Assembly (NCBI GenBank): GCA_944325435.1
Contig: CALVAC010000004.1
Coordinates: 1-64,000 of the forward strand
Direction: 5' to 3'
Source of the DNA: an uncultured Bacteroidales bacterium
GTDB taxonomy: Bacteria > Bacteroidota > Bacteroidia > Bacteroidales > UBA932
DNA length: 64,000 bases
Program-made: the position numbers and the translations under genes
Shown: positions 1-8,786 of the stretch, in pieces
How positions within the stretch are numbered: position 1 is the stretch's first letter
Layout of the letters: each line of letters opens with the position of its first letter
Notes under the pieces: generated by a model
What the model was told of the DNA's origin: nothing
The model's database searches: none
What the model saw: the letters and a program-made list of their open reading frames with translations, nothing else

Positions 1-992
1 GTCAGCACTTTCACGGTCTCCTCATTGTAGTCAGGAGTTTCCGGCGTCTTGACTCCATATACCCAGCATATTTTCCCGGCATAGTCGGGATCAGGCACCG
101 GTTCCGGATCTTCCCCCGGGTCGACGCCGCCCTGATTCAGACTCAGGTTCAGCACCGTCTCCTTTCCGCTCTCCAGAAAATCCCTGCCTCCGATTTCCGA
201 CGGCGCCTTGAAGGTCGAGGTCTTGCCGCCCGCAGTTATTTCCACCCATCCGTCGGAATAAGGGTCCAGACTGCCCGGGAAAAGTATTGCGGAAAACTTG
301 CCCTGACTCCCTTCCGCTTTTCTGGCATCTATTCTCTCCTTTTCCCCTGACGGATGATTCAGGCTTCCGCTATAAATTGAAAGTGATCCTTCGGTTTCAT
401 TGAGAACCTTTACGGAAAGGTCTTCGGGCAATGTCCCGTCAGTGCCCGTAATGTTTATTACAAGCCTGTGCATGGCGTGTCTGAAAGGGAATTCTATCCT
501 GTTGCCTGAAAGCGAGCCAGGATCAATGTCCAGGTGGCTCCACAGAAGATCCGACTCCAGGTAGCCATCTCCGCTCTGGTCGGCATCCACCTTGTGCAGG
601 TGCACGTTTGATTCAATGCCGGAGGCCTCCGATACCGGATAATATGCGGAAAGTCTGGCAGTGCCTGATCCCAGGTCGCTCTTCTTCAGGGACGGGGTCC
701 ATTTGCCGTTCTCCAGCGTAAGAACGATATGTCTGGAAGGACTGCCATATATATACAGCCCGACCTTGTCCCCTTCTGCAAAATTGCCGTTCCCGTCATC
801 ACTGATGTCAGCCTTCATTGAGGTGGACACCTGCGTATCGCCGGCAAAACCGCTTTTCGTGAATGCCAGTTCAATGAGCCCGTCATCCTGGACGGGAACA
901 GGTTCTTCCGTCTTCGTGCAGGCCGATATGAAAAGAAGGACAGCGGCTGCCGCTGCAAACGCACGCATCGCTGAAACGATATTATTACCCAT
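1..992 (-). CDS. fimbrillin-family lipoprotein, partial (C-terminus beyond left edge)
   Basis: An uninterrupted minus-strand frame runs from about 992 to the window edge. It begins with a lipoprotein signal, a hydrophobic run AAAAAVLLFISAC followed by TKTEEP. The next roughly 270 residues read like a Bacteroidota fimbrillin/Mfa-like surface lipoprotein: an early 'GDKVGLYIYG' strand, a central 'FPFRHAMHRLVINITG' segment, and 'GKFSAILFPGSL' followed by a 'GKETVLNLSLNQ' strand. A proline/aspartate linker (VDPGEDPEPVPDPD) then leads into a further domain that is cut off, starting near 'KICWVYGVKTPE'. In-frame ATGs also occur at 1004, 998 and 968; 992 gives a typical signal length. A good promoter lies just upstream. 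The family call rests on pattern only, and the second domain is unknown. Confidence 0.72.
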   Translation of the reverse strand, partial: MGNNIVSAMRAFAAAAAVLLFISACTKTEEPVPVQDDGLIELAFTKSGFAGDTQVSTSMKADISDDGNGNFAEGDKVGLYIYGSPSRHIVLTLENGKWTPSLKKSDLGSGTARLSAYYPVSEASGIESNVHLHKVDADQSGDGYLESDLLWSHLDIDPGSLSGNRIEFPFRHAMHRLVINITGTDGTLPEDLSVKVLNETEGSLSIYSGSLNHPSGEKERIDARKAEGSQGKFSAILFPGSLDPYSDGWVEITAGGKTSTFKAPSEIGGRDFLESGKETVLNLSLNQGGVDPGEDPEPVPDPDYAGKICWVYGVKTPETPDYNEETVKVL

Positions 993-1023
993 AAACATTG
1001 TCATATAATTGGTCAAAAGATTG

Positions 1024-1055
1024 CAAATCTACAAAATTCTGCAGATAAATGCAAA
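1024..1055 (-). promoter_or_regulatory. Bacteroidota-type promoter for the fimbrillin-like gene
   Basis: On the minus strand a -33 element TTTG (1052-1055) is followed after 20 bases by the -7 element TAGATTTG (1024-1031). This fits the TTTG-N19/20-TAnnTTTG consensus exactly. The inferred transcription start lies a few bases before the candidate start codons at 1004 and 992. Confidence 0.7.
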
Positions 1056-1103
1056 AAAATGGTCAGCGGCAGAGTCGGGGCAGAATCAATATGGATTTCC
1101 TGT

Positions 1104-1134
1104 ATTGGGCGCAAGGAAAATTTGACTACCTTTG
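1104..1134 (+). promoter_or_regulatory. promoter of the purine operon
   Basis: ATTG at 1104-1107 (three of four bases of TTTG) is followed after 19 bases by TACCTTTG at 1127-1134, a perfect TAnnTTTG -7 element. It sits about 37 bases before the purE start. It is the only convincing promoter ahead of purE-purH. No PurR-like operator or riboswitch was recognised. Confidence 0.65.
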
Positions 1135-1170
1135 TGGGGCTTTTGGATGTCATTCCTTATTCTTAAATAT

Positions 1171-1638
1171 ATGAAAGTTGCAATAATCATGGGATCTACA
1201 AGTGACTGGGCTGTGATGTCGGCCGCTGTAGAGACCCTTGCCGGATTCGGTATCGAGATCGAGAAGCGCGTCATCAGCGCACACAGGACTCCGGACCTAA
1301 TGTTCGAGTTCGCCAGGACTGCCAGAGAGCGCGGAATAGGTGTCATAATTGCAGGAGCTGGCGGTGCGGCCCATGTGGCGGGTGTCGTAGCCGGTCTGAC
1401 TACAGTGCCGGTTATCGGCGTCCCTATGCAGACGAAGGCCTTAGGAGGGCTTGACTCCCTGCTTTCGATTGTGCAGATGCCAGGAGGGGTCCCGGTAGCC
1501 ACTGTCGCTATCAACGGAGCCAAGAATGCGGCTCTCCTTGCCGTGGAGATACTTGCACTTTCGGACCGGGAGCTTGAGAAAAAGCTTGAAGAATACAGGA
1601 GACAGCAGACAGAAACAGTTTTGAAGGCGGAGATCTGA
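1171..1638 (+). CDS. purE: N5-carboxyaminoimidazole ribonucleotide mutase PurE
   Basis: Cytosolic purine enzyme that shifts the carboxyl group to form CAIR from N5-CAIR (class I), or carboxylates AIR directly (class II). The 155-residue product starts MKVAIIMGSTSDW, the usual PurE N-terminus. It carries the SAHRTP loop, the GGAAHVAG segment and 'DSLLSIVQMPGGVPVATVAI', all diagnostic. The frame is open further upstream (1132), but that start would lie inside the promoter, so ATG 1171 is chosen. No purK is nearby, so which substrate it uses cannot be settled here. Its stop overlaps the purL start by one base (TGATG), so the two are translationally coupled. Confidence 0.95.
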   Translation: MKVAIIMGSTSDWAVMSAAVETLAGFGIEIEKRVISAHRTPDLMFEFARTARERGIGVIIAGAGGAAHVAGVVAGLTTVPVIGVPMQTKALGGLDSLLSIVQMPGGVPVATVAINGAKNAALLAVEILALSDRELEKKLEEYRRQQTETVLKAEI

Positions 1639-4600
1639 TGGAAAACTACCGAATTTTCGTAGAGAAATATCCCGAATTCTATGTAGAGGGCGACAGCCTG
1701 AGAAACGAGCTGAACGAAAATCTTCAGCTGAATATCAAGTCGTTGCGCCTGTTGAATGTATATGACCTGTTCGGTTTCACTCCGGAACTTCTGGAGAAGA
1801 GCCGCTACAGTGTGTTCGGGGAGATTGTGACGGACAGGGTGACAGATACCTGTGACCTTGAAGGCAAAAAATATATCGCGGTAGAATACCTTCCAGGGCA
1901 GTTTGACCAGAGGGCGGCTTCGGCTGTGGACTGCGTGCGCCTGATCGAGCCTGAAGCGGATGTAAGAATCCGGAGCTCGAGGCTGATAATCCTTGACGGG
2001 GACACTTCCGATGAGGATATGGCGAAGATAAGGCATTATTACATAAATGCGGTCGAGTCCAGGGAAAAGGACCTTTCCAGACTCAGCGATACGGAACATG
2101 CTCCGGTGCGTCCTGTGCCGGTGCTTGAAGGGTTGAGGGAGCTGGGGGAGGATGACCTTGCCCCGTATTGCAGGCAGTACGGCCTGGCCATGAACGCGGA
2201 TGACCTCCGCGAGGTGGTGAAATATTTCCGCAACGAGGGAAGGGACCCGTACGAGACCGAGCTCAGGATTCTCGATACATACTGGAGCGACCATTGCCGT
2301 CATACGACCTTCACTACGATATTGAACGATGTCAGGATCGAGGATTCATTCATAAAGGACGAGATACAGGGGACATACGACCTCTATCTGAAGATCCGCA
2401 AGGAACTCGGCAGGGAAGGCAAGCCTCTCTGTCTGATGGATGTCGCTACGATAGGTGCGCGCTATCTGCGCAGCAGGGGGCTGCTGGATGATATGGAGGT
2501 GAGCGAGGAGAACAACGCATGCAGCATCTATGTGGATGTCGATGTGGATGGCAAGGATGAGAGATGGCTGCTGCAGTTCAAGAACGAGACACACAACCAT
2601 CCTACGGAGATAGAGCCGTTCGGAGGGGCGGCTACCTGTCTCGGCGGGGCTATCCGTGACCCGCTTTCCGGAAGGAGTTATGTATATCAGGCCATGCGGC
2701 TTACCGGAGCAGGCAACCTGTGGCGTGCGGTCAAGGACACCCGCCCAGGCAAGCTTCCCCAGAAGGTGATAAGCCGCAAGGCAGCCGCAGGGTATTCAAG
2801 CTACGGCAACCAGATAGGTCTTGCTACCACAAATGTACACGAGATGTACCATCCCGGCTACGAGGCCAAGAGGCTGGAGATAGGTGCTGTCGTGGGCGCT
2901 GTCAAGGCGGAGAATGTGCGTAGGGAGTCACCTGCGCCGGGCGACATCGTACTCCTGCTCGGAGGACGTACCGGCCGGGATGGCATCGGCGGGGCGACGG
3001 GTTCTTCAAAAGAGCACACCGAGGCCTCTCTCGAGACATGCGGTAGCGAGGTGCAGAAAGGGAATGCCCCTGAGGAGCGCAAGCTGCAGAGGCTGTTCCG
3101 CCGTCCTGAGGTGACAAGGCTTATCAAGAAGTCGAATGATTTCGGCGCAGGCGGTGTCAGCGTGGCTATCGGGGAACTGACCGATGGTCTGGACATATAT
3201 CTTGACAGGGTCCCTGTAAAGTATTCGGGTCTCAACACTACCGAACTGGCCATAAGCGAGTCCCAGGAGAGGATGGCTGTCGTCATTGAGGCAAAGGACA
3301 GGGAGGAATTCGAGAAATACTGCCTCAGCGAGAATGTTGAGGTAACATACGTGGCGGATGTGACGGATACGCGCAGGCTGAGGATGTATAACGGCGGGAA
3401 ACTGATGGTTGACATCTCCCGGGAATTCATCGACAGTGCCGGAGCAAGGCATTATGCGGAAGCCACGATAGCTTCCGTGAGGCCGGCTGAACCGTTCAGC
3501 CCGGACCCTGATGACCGCCGGACAGTGAAAGAGAGAATCGAGGAGGAGCTTTCCGATGCCAACCACACATCGCAGAAAGGAATGGTGGAGATGTTTGACT
3601 CCACAGTGGGCCGTTCTACTGTGCTTATGCCGTACGGAGGTATGCTCCAGACGACGCAGGCGCAGGTGTCGGTGCAGAAACTTCCGGTAGACGGCTATAC
3701 GGATACCGCATCTGTAATGGCCTGGGGCTGTGACCCGTATCTCGGAAGCTGGAGCCCATATCATGCAGCTGCGTATGCCGTGGTGGATGCCTGCGCCAAA
3801 GTTGTTTCAGCAGGCGGGCAGTATGACAGGATGAGGTTCTCGTACCAGGAATATTTCCAGAGGATGACACCTGAGCGCCACACCTGGGGACTCCCGTTGA
3901 GCGCACTGCTCGGAGCGTTGAAAATGCAGGTGGAGTTCGGTTTGCCATCCATAGGAGGAAAGGATTCAATGAGCGGGACTTTCGAGGACCTGAACGTGCC
4001 TCCTACGCTTGCGGCATTCGGCATCACCACTGTAGATGCAAATGATGTCATTTCACCGGAACTCAAGTCTGAAGACAACCTCCTGTATCTTGTAAGGCAT
4101 ACGCCTAAGGATAATCTGATGCCTGATACGGATCAGCTCAAGAGGAACTGGTCATTTGTAAACGACCAGATACTTGACGGTAACATAGTGTCAGCATACG
4201 CCGTGGGGTTGGATTCGGTTTGCGCTTCCATCTGCAAGATGTCGTTCGGCAATGCGTTCGGTGTGGATATCAAGGCTCCGGCGGATGTGCTGTTCGACTG
4301 CTGCTACGGCTCCCTGGTCGTGGAATGCGGGGAAGAGCTGGACTATCCGGATGCCGTATATCTCGGCAAGGTGACTTCAGGGGATGACGGTATGCTGCAC
4401 ATCAACGGCGAGAAGCTCGACATATTCGGCCTGATGGAACTCAACGGGGCGATGTTCGAAGAGATATATCCGTCTGTGGCAGAGGCACGTCACAGTGCCC
4501 TTGTCCCGTCAGGGATGGATAATGTCCGTCCTCTCAAGGTCAAGAGACAGGAGCTCAGGTACAAGGGCGAGCCAGTGCAGACACCGGTAGCCTATCTGCC

Positions 4601-5387
4601 GGTTTTCCCGGGGACCAACTGCGACTACGATACTGCGAAGGCGTTCCGCAAGGCCGGGGCGGAAGTCAGGATGACCACATTCTGCAACCTCAGGAGCGAG
4701 GATATCTTCCGTTCCATCGAGGAAATGAAGAAGAACATATCGGAGTGCCATATATTTGCCCTCTGCGGAGGGTTCTCCGCTGGAGATGAGCCTGACGGCA
4801 GCGGCAAGTTCATAGCGAATGTGCTTAACAACAAGGAGATAGCGGAGGAGATACACAAGCTTCTCGACAGGGGAGGGCTTATACTCGGAATCTGCAACGG
4901 ATTCCAGGCTCTGGTGAAGTCAGGGCTTCTCCCGTACGGCCATCTCGGAATGGTGACCAGGGAGTCTCCTACCCTGTTCCGCAACGACATCAACCGTCAT
5001 GTCTCCCAGATGGTGACGACAAGGGTGTCCACTACCAATTCTCCGTGGCTCTCTGGGTTCAAGGTCGGCGACCTGCATACGATAGCCGTAAGCCACGGGG
5101 AGGGCAAGTTCGTGGTGAACGGGGATCTTGCCCGCGAACTGTTCGCTAACGGCCAGGTGGCTTTCCAGTATGTAGACCCTATAGATGAGGAGGTCACTAT
5201 GGAGTCTCCGTACAACCCTAACGGCTCATACTACGCCATCGAGGGTATCATCAGCCGCAACGGACAGATACTCGGCAAGATGGGACATACCGAGAGATAC
5301 GAGAGGAACCTGTTCAAGAACATCCCTGACGATGGTCTGGAGCAGCCTCTGTTTGACAATGCAGTCCGCTATTTCCGAGGGGAATAG
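1638..5387 (+). CDS. purL: phosphoribosylformylglycinamidine synthase (single-chain PurL)
   Basis: Converts FGAR plus glutamine and ATP to FGAM. At 1249 residues it is the long, fused type that needs no separate PurS and PurQ. An N-terminal PurS-like domain (about 1-150) precedes the linker and tandem synthase domains, with 'SDHCRHTTF' and 'FKNETHNHPTEIEPFGGAATCLGG' as ATP/FGAR-binding signatures. A C-terminal class I glutaminase (about 970-1249) has the nucleophile in GICNGFQAL and the glycine-rich 'ALCGGFSAGDEPDGSG'. The start overlaps the purE stop. The 88-base gap to purC holds a dispersed repeat. No frameshift is seen. Confidence 0.97.
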   Translation: MENYRIFVEKYPEFYVEGDSLRNELNENLQLNIKSLRLLNVYDLFGFTPELLEKSRYSVFGEIVTDRVTDTCDLEGKKYIAVEYLPGQFDQRAASAVDCVRLIEPEADVRIRSSRLIILDGDTSDEDMAKIRHYYINAVESREKDLSRLSDTEHAPVRPVPVLEGLRELGEDDLAPYCRQYGLAMNADDLREVVKYFRNEGRDPYETELRILDTYWSDHCRHTTFTTILNDVRIEDSFIKDEIQGTYDLYLKIRKELGREGKPLCLMDVATIGARYLRSRGLLDDMEVSEENNACSIYVDVDVDGKDERWLLQFKNETHNHPTEIEPFGGAATCLGGAIRDPLSGRSYVYQAMRLTGAGNLWRAVKDTRPGKLPQKVISRKAAAGYSSYGNQIGLATTNVHEMYHPGYEAKRLEIGAVVGAVKAENVRRESPAPGDIVLLLGGRTGRDGIGGATGSSKEHTEASLETCGSEVQKGNAPEERKLQRLFRRPEVTRLIKKSNDFGAGGVSVAIGELTDGLDIYLDRVPVKYSGLNTTELAISESQERMAVVIEAKDREEFEKYCLSENVEVTYVADVTDTRRLRMYNGGKLMVDISREFIDSAGARHYAEATIASVRPAEPFSPDPDDRRTVKERIEEELSDANHTSQKGMVEMFDSTVGRSTVLMPYGGMLQTTQAQVSVQKLPVDGYTDTASVMAWGCDPYLGSWSPYHAAAYAVVDACAKVVSAGGQYDRMRFSYQEYFQRMTPERHTWGLPLSALLGALKMQVEFGLPSIGGKDSMSGTFEDLNVPPTLAAFGITTVDANDVISPELKSEDNLLYLVRHTPKDNLMPDTDQLKRNWSFVNDQILDGNIVSAYAVGLDSVCASICKMSFGNAFGVDIKAPADVLFDCCYGSLVVECGEELDYPDAVYLGKVTSGDDGMLHINGEKLDIFGLMELNGAMFEEIYPSVAEARHSALVPSGMDNVRPLKVKRQELRYKGEPVQTPVAYLPVFPGTNCDYDTAKAFRKAGAEVRMTTFCNLRSEDIFRSIEEMKKNISECHIFALCGGFSAGDEPDGSGKFIANVLNNKEIAEEIHKLLDRGGLILGICNGFQALVKSGLLPYGHLGMVTRESPTLFRNDINRHVSQMVTTRVSTTNSPWLSGFKVGDLHTIAVSHGEGKFVVNGDLARELFANGQVAFQYVDPIDEEVTMESPYNPNGSYYAIEGIISRNGQILGKMGHTERYERNLFKNIPDDGLEQPLFDNAVRYFRGE

Positions 5388-5436
5388 CGGCTGCTTTTGC
5401 AGTCTTGCGGCATACAACGTCTCAAGCATCTGATTT

Positions 5437-5464
5437 GTCATCCTGAGCGCAGCGAAGGATCTGA
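5437..5464. repeat. dispersed intergenic repeat unit (single copy here)
   Basis: The purL-purC gap contains TCCTGAGCGCAGCGAAGGA within a slightly longer conserved-looking block. ATCCT and AGGAT arms make it an imperfect inverted repeat. From general knowledge, very similar blocks recur between genes in many bacterial genomes, Bacteroidales included. Only one copy was found in this window, so calling it a repeat depends on that knowledge. Confidence 0.45.
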
Positions 5465-5475
5465 TAACGGAAATT

Positions 5476-6198
5476 ATGGAGAAAAAGGAAGTGATATACA
5501 ACGGTGAATCGGTCAAGATCTTCGGAACGGAAGTCCCGGAAGATATCCTGGTCTGCTTCACTGACAGCATCACTGCATTCAACAAGATAAAGAAGGCCGC
5601 TATTGCCGGCAAGGGAAGACTGAATGCCGGAATAGCGGCAATGATATTCGGGATTCTCGGGAAAAACGGCGTGAAGACTCACTTCATCAGACAGGTGTCT
5701 GCAACGGAACTTTTGTGCCGCCGTCTCGATGTCATTCCCTTGGAGGTCATTGTCCGGAATGTGATAGCCGGTTCCATGGCCGCCAGGCTCGGGCTGGAGG
5801 AAGGTATGGTGCCGTCGGAGCCTGTCATTGACCTTTGCTACAAGAACGATGACCTGTGTGACCCTCTCATCAATGATTGTCATGCGGTCGTGCTCGGACT
5901 TGTCTCGCAGGACGAGCTGGATACGATATATGCAATTTCGCGGAAGATAGACGACATTCTGAAACCGCTTTTCCGCAATGTCGGGATAGACCTCGTGGAT
6001 TTCAAGATCGAGTTCGGCCGTCTCCCGTCGGGTGAACTGCTTCTGGCGGATGAGATCACTCCGGACAATGCCCGTTTCTGGGATTCCGGGACGAAAGAGA
6101 GGTATGACAAGGACAGGTTTCGCAGGGATATGGGCAAGGTGGGGGATGCATACAGGATAATTTATGACAAGGTTTCGGAAATGGAGGAGTCTATATGA
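5476..6198 (+). CDS. purC: SAICAR synthetase PurC
   Basis: Ligates aspartate to CAIR with ATP, giving SAICAR. The 240-residue length is standard. The N-terminus has 'IYNGESVKIFGTE' and 'LVCFTDSITAFN'. The ligase signatures 'PLEVIVRNVIAGSMA' and 'DFKIEFGR...LLLADEITPDNARFWD' are intact. The gene ends in an ATGA overlap with purF, so the pair is co-translated. It sits inside the purE-purH operon. Confidence 0.95.
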   Translation: MEKKEVIYNGESVKIFGTEVPEDILVCFTDSITAFNKIKKAAIAGKGRLNAGIAAMIFGILGKNGVKTHFIRQVSATELLCRRLDVIPLEVIVRNVIAGSMAARLGLEEGMVPSEPVIDLCYKNDDLCDPLINDCHAVVLGLVSQDELDTIYAISRKIDDILKPLFRNVGIDLVDFKIEFGRLPSGELLLADEITPDNARFWDSGTKERYDKDRFRRDMGKVGDAYRIIYDKVSEMEESI

Positions 6199-7616
6199 CA
6201 GGAATGTTCTCACAGTCTCAGGGGTTGCATGAAGAATGCGGTGTCTTCGGCATCTGGGGAGTGCCTCAGGCTGCAAGCCTTGTCTATTACGGACTCCATT
6301 CCCTGCAGCACAGGGGACAGGAAGGCTGCGGCATAGTGGCCGTGAACGATGCCGGACAGCTGCGGAGGGTCAAGGGTGAGGGCCTTGTGACCGAAGTGTT
6401 CAACGAGGAGAAGGTGGCTTCGCTTCCGGGTCCGATGGCGATAGGCCACGTGAGATACTCTACCACAGGTGGAGGCGGTATCGAGAATGTCCAGCCTTTC
6501 CTTTTCCGTCACAACACAGGGGATTTCGCTCTTGCCCATAACGGGAACCTTGTGAATTCCGTCCAGCTCCGGAAATACCTTGAGGACAGGGGCAGCCTGT
6601 TCCAGTCTTCTTCGGACAGCGAGATTCTTGCCCATCTTATAAAGAAAGATGCCATTGACCGCCGCCAGCCAAGGATACTGGCAATAATGGAGGCTCTCAA
6701 TATGATAGAGGGGGCGTTCGCTTTCCTTATCATGACGAAGAACAGGATATATGCGTGCAGGGACAAGTACGGGCTGAGACCGCTTTCCATTGCGAGGCTC
6801 GGGGACGGTTATGTCCTCAGCAGCGAGACTTGTGCCTTCGATACGATAGGGGCGGAGTTCATCCGGGACATCGAGCCTGGAGAAGTGGTCACTGTAGACG
6901 GTCACGGTATCAGGAGCAGGCATTATTCCGAGTACAGGCGGAATGCGATGTGTGCAATGGAGTACATCTATTTTGCAAGGCCTGACAGTGACATAGAGGG
7001 CTGCAATGTCCACAGTTTCAGGAAAGAGTCAGGCCGTCTGCTGTGGGAGGAGGCTCCTGCTGATGCAGATATAGTGGTCGGTGTGCCTGATTCAAGCCTC
7101 AGTGCGGCAATGGGTTACAGTGAAGCATCCGGCCTTCCGTATGAAATGGGGCTTATAAAGAACAAATATATCGGCAGGACATTCATCTATCCATCCCAGT
7201 CCATGAGGGAGAAGGGAGTGAGGATGAAACTGTCTGCCGTCAAGACTATAGTGAAGGGCAGGCGGGTTGTACTGATAGATGATTCTGTGGTCAGGGGCAC
7301 CACTTCGCGCAGGATAGTGACGATGCTGCGGGAAGCCGGAGCTGTCGAGGTGCATCTGAGGATAGCATCGCCTATGATAAAGTCCCCTTGTTTCTACGGG
7401 GTGGACATATCCACATACGATGAGCTTCTCTGCGCCCGCAGAAATCTCGAGGAGGCAAGGCAGGCAATCGGCGCGGATTCCCTGGCTTTCCTGTCGGAAG
7501 AGGCGCTTTTCAAGGCCGGCGGCAGGAATGACCTCTGCCTGGCCTGTTTCAACGGCCGTTATCCGACATCTCTCTACCAGAGTCTGGAGGAGGCCAACCG
7601 GGACGGCAAGTTCTGA
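6195..7616 (+). CDS. purF: amidophosphoribosyltransferase PurF
   Basis: First committed step of purine synthesis: PRPP plus glutamine gives phosphoribosylamine. The product has 473 residues. Cys15 in 'EECGVFGIWG' would become the N-terminal glutaminase nucleophile after removal of a 14-residue propeptide. The class II amidotransferase domain includes 'GHVRYSTTGG' and 'LAHNGNL'. The PRPP-binding loop is 'RRVVLIDDSVVRGTTSRRI'. Late cysteines (SPCFYGVDI, CLACFNGRYPT) match the iron-sulfur-containing Bacillus-type PurF. The start overlaps the purC stop (ATGA); Met4 is an alternative start. Confidence 0.96.
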   Translation: MTGMFSQSQGLHEECGVFGIWGVPQAASLVYYGLHSLQHRGQEGCGIVAVNDAGQLRRVKGEGLVTEVFNEEKVASLPGPMAIGHVRYSTTGGGGIENVQPFLFRHNTGDFALAHNGNLVNSVQLRKYLEDRGSLFQSSSDSEILAHLIKKDAIDRRQPRILAIMEALNMIEGAFAFLIMTKNRIYACRDKYGLRPLSIARLGDGYVLSSETCAFDTIGAEFIRDIEPGEVVTVDGHGIRSRHYSEYRRNAMCAMEYIYFARPDSDIEGCNVHSFRKESGRLLWEEAPADADIVVGVPDSSLSAAMGYSEASGLPYEMGLIKNKYIGRTFIYPSQSMREKGVRMKLSAVKTIVKGRRVVLIDDSVVRGTTSRRIVTMLREAGAVEVHLRIASPMIKSPCFYGVDISTYDELLCARRNLEEARQAIGADSLAFLSEEALFKAGGRNDLCLACFNGRYPTSLYQSLEEANRDGKF

Positions 7617-7677
7617 AATGCTCATCCCGGACGCGGAGGGGACAAATGAAGAATATTGATAACTAAAATATATTATT

Positions 7678-8703
7678 ATGGCAGAAAGTTATGAAAAAGC
7701 CGGTGTAAACCTTGAGGCAGGCTATGAGGTGGTCCGCAGGATCAAGTCCCATGTAGCATCCACTTCCCGTCCCGGTGTGATGGGCAATATCGGGTCGTTC
7801 GGGGGGATGTTCGATCTCTCGTCCCTGAATATGAAGGAGCCTGTGCTTGTGAGCGGCACTGACGGAGTCGGCACGAAACTCAAGCTGGCCTTTGCAATGG
7901 ACAGGCATGACACTATCGGGATAGATGCCGTCGCAATGTGTGTCAATGATGTGCTCGCCCAGGGAGCGGAGCCGCTGTTCTTTCTCGACTATGTGGCTGT
8001 CGGGCACAACGAGCCGTGGAAGATCGAGGCCATTGTATCCGGTGTGGCTGAAGGCTGCCGTCAGGCGGGATGCGCCCTTGTAGGAGGAGAGACCGCCGAA
8101 ATGCCGGGGATGTATGCAGATGGTGAATATGATATAGCGGGATTCACTACCGGAGCAGTCGAGAAATCGAAGCTTATCGACGGATCCAGGGTCAAGGTGG
8201 GGGATGTGCTTGTAGGTATCGCATCTTCCGGTATCCATTCCAACGGGTTCAGCCTTGTCCGCAAGATTTTTGCCGACAGTTCGCTTGACCTCAATGCTGC
8301 CTATCCTGAGCTTGATGGCAAGGTGCTCGGCGAGGTGGCTCTCACTCCGACGAAGATATATGTGAAACAGGTACTGGATGTCATCCGCAATTGCGATGTG
8401 CACGGTGTGGCCCATATAACCGGAGGCGGATTTGACGAGAACATACCGCGTATCCTCAATGATGGTCAGGGTATCGAGATCAGGGAAGGCAGCTGGGATA
8501 TCCTGCCTATATTCCGATTCCTCGAGAAGTATGGCAAGATTGCGCACAGAGAGATGTTCAACATCTTCAATATGGGTATCGGTATGGTGCTCGCCATCGA
8601 TGAGTCCGAGGCGCAGAAGGCCATCGGTATCCTCGCATCCCATGGGGAGAAGGCTTCTGTCATCGGCTGCATCACTTCCACTCCAGGAGTCTCCATCATA
8701 TAG
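7678..8703 (+). CDS. purM: AIR synthase PurM
   Basis: Cyclises FGAM to aminoimidazole ribonucleotide with ATP. The product has 341 residues, about the family's usual length. Family signatures are '[15 protein letters not shown]' near the N-terminus, then '[18 protein letters not shown]', '[11 protein letters not shown]' and '[15 protein letters not shown]'. A 61-base gap after purF shows no terminator, so it belongs to the same operon. It is homologous to the synthase halves of PurL. Confidence 0.96.
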   Translation: MAESYEKAGVNLEAGYEVVRRIKSHVASTSRPGVMGNIGSFGGMFDLSSLNMKEPVLVSGTDGVGTKLKLAFAMDRHDTIGIDAVAMCVNDVLAQGAEPLFFLDYVAVGHNEPWKIEAIVSGVAEGCRQAGCALVGGETAEMPGMYADGEYDIAGFTTGAVEKSKLIDGSRVKVGDVLVGIASSGIHSNGFSLVRKIFADSSLDLNAAYPELDGKVLGEVALTPTKIYVKQVLDVIRNCDVHGVAHITGGGFDENIPRILNDGQGIEIREGSWDILPIFRFLEKYGKIAHREMFNIFNMGIGMVLAIDESEAQKAIGILASHGEKASVIGCITSTPGVSII

Positions 8704-8786
8704 ATGGAATGGCCATCATACCGTCATTCACCGGTCAGGTAACGGGATTTGCTTGAAATACATTATTGAATTAAATACATAATATT

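Noticed and set aside
1086..2303. 405-codon open frame antisense to purE/purL
   Set aside because: No recognisable domain; it is the mirror of well-conserved purE and purL codons.
5437..5464. CRISPR repeat
   Set aside because: Only a single unit with no spacers or second copy nearby.
7663..8643. 326-codon open frame antisense to purM
   Set aside because: purM is complete and highly conserved on the plus strand; the antisense product has no motif or signal.
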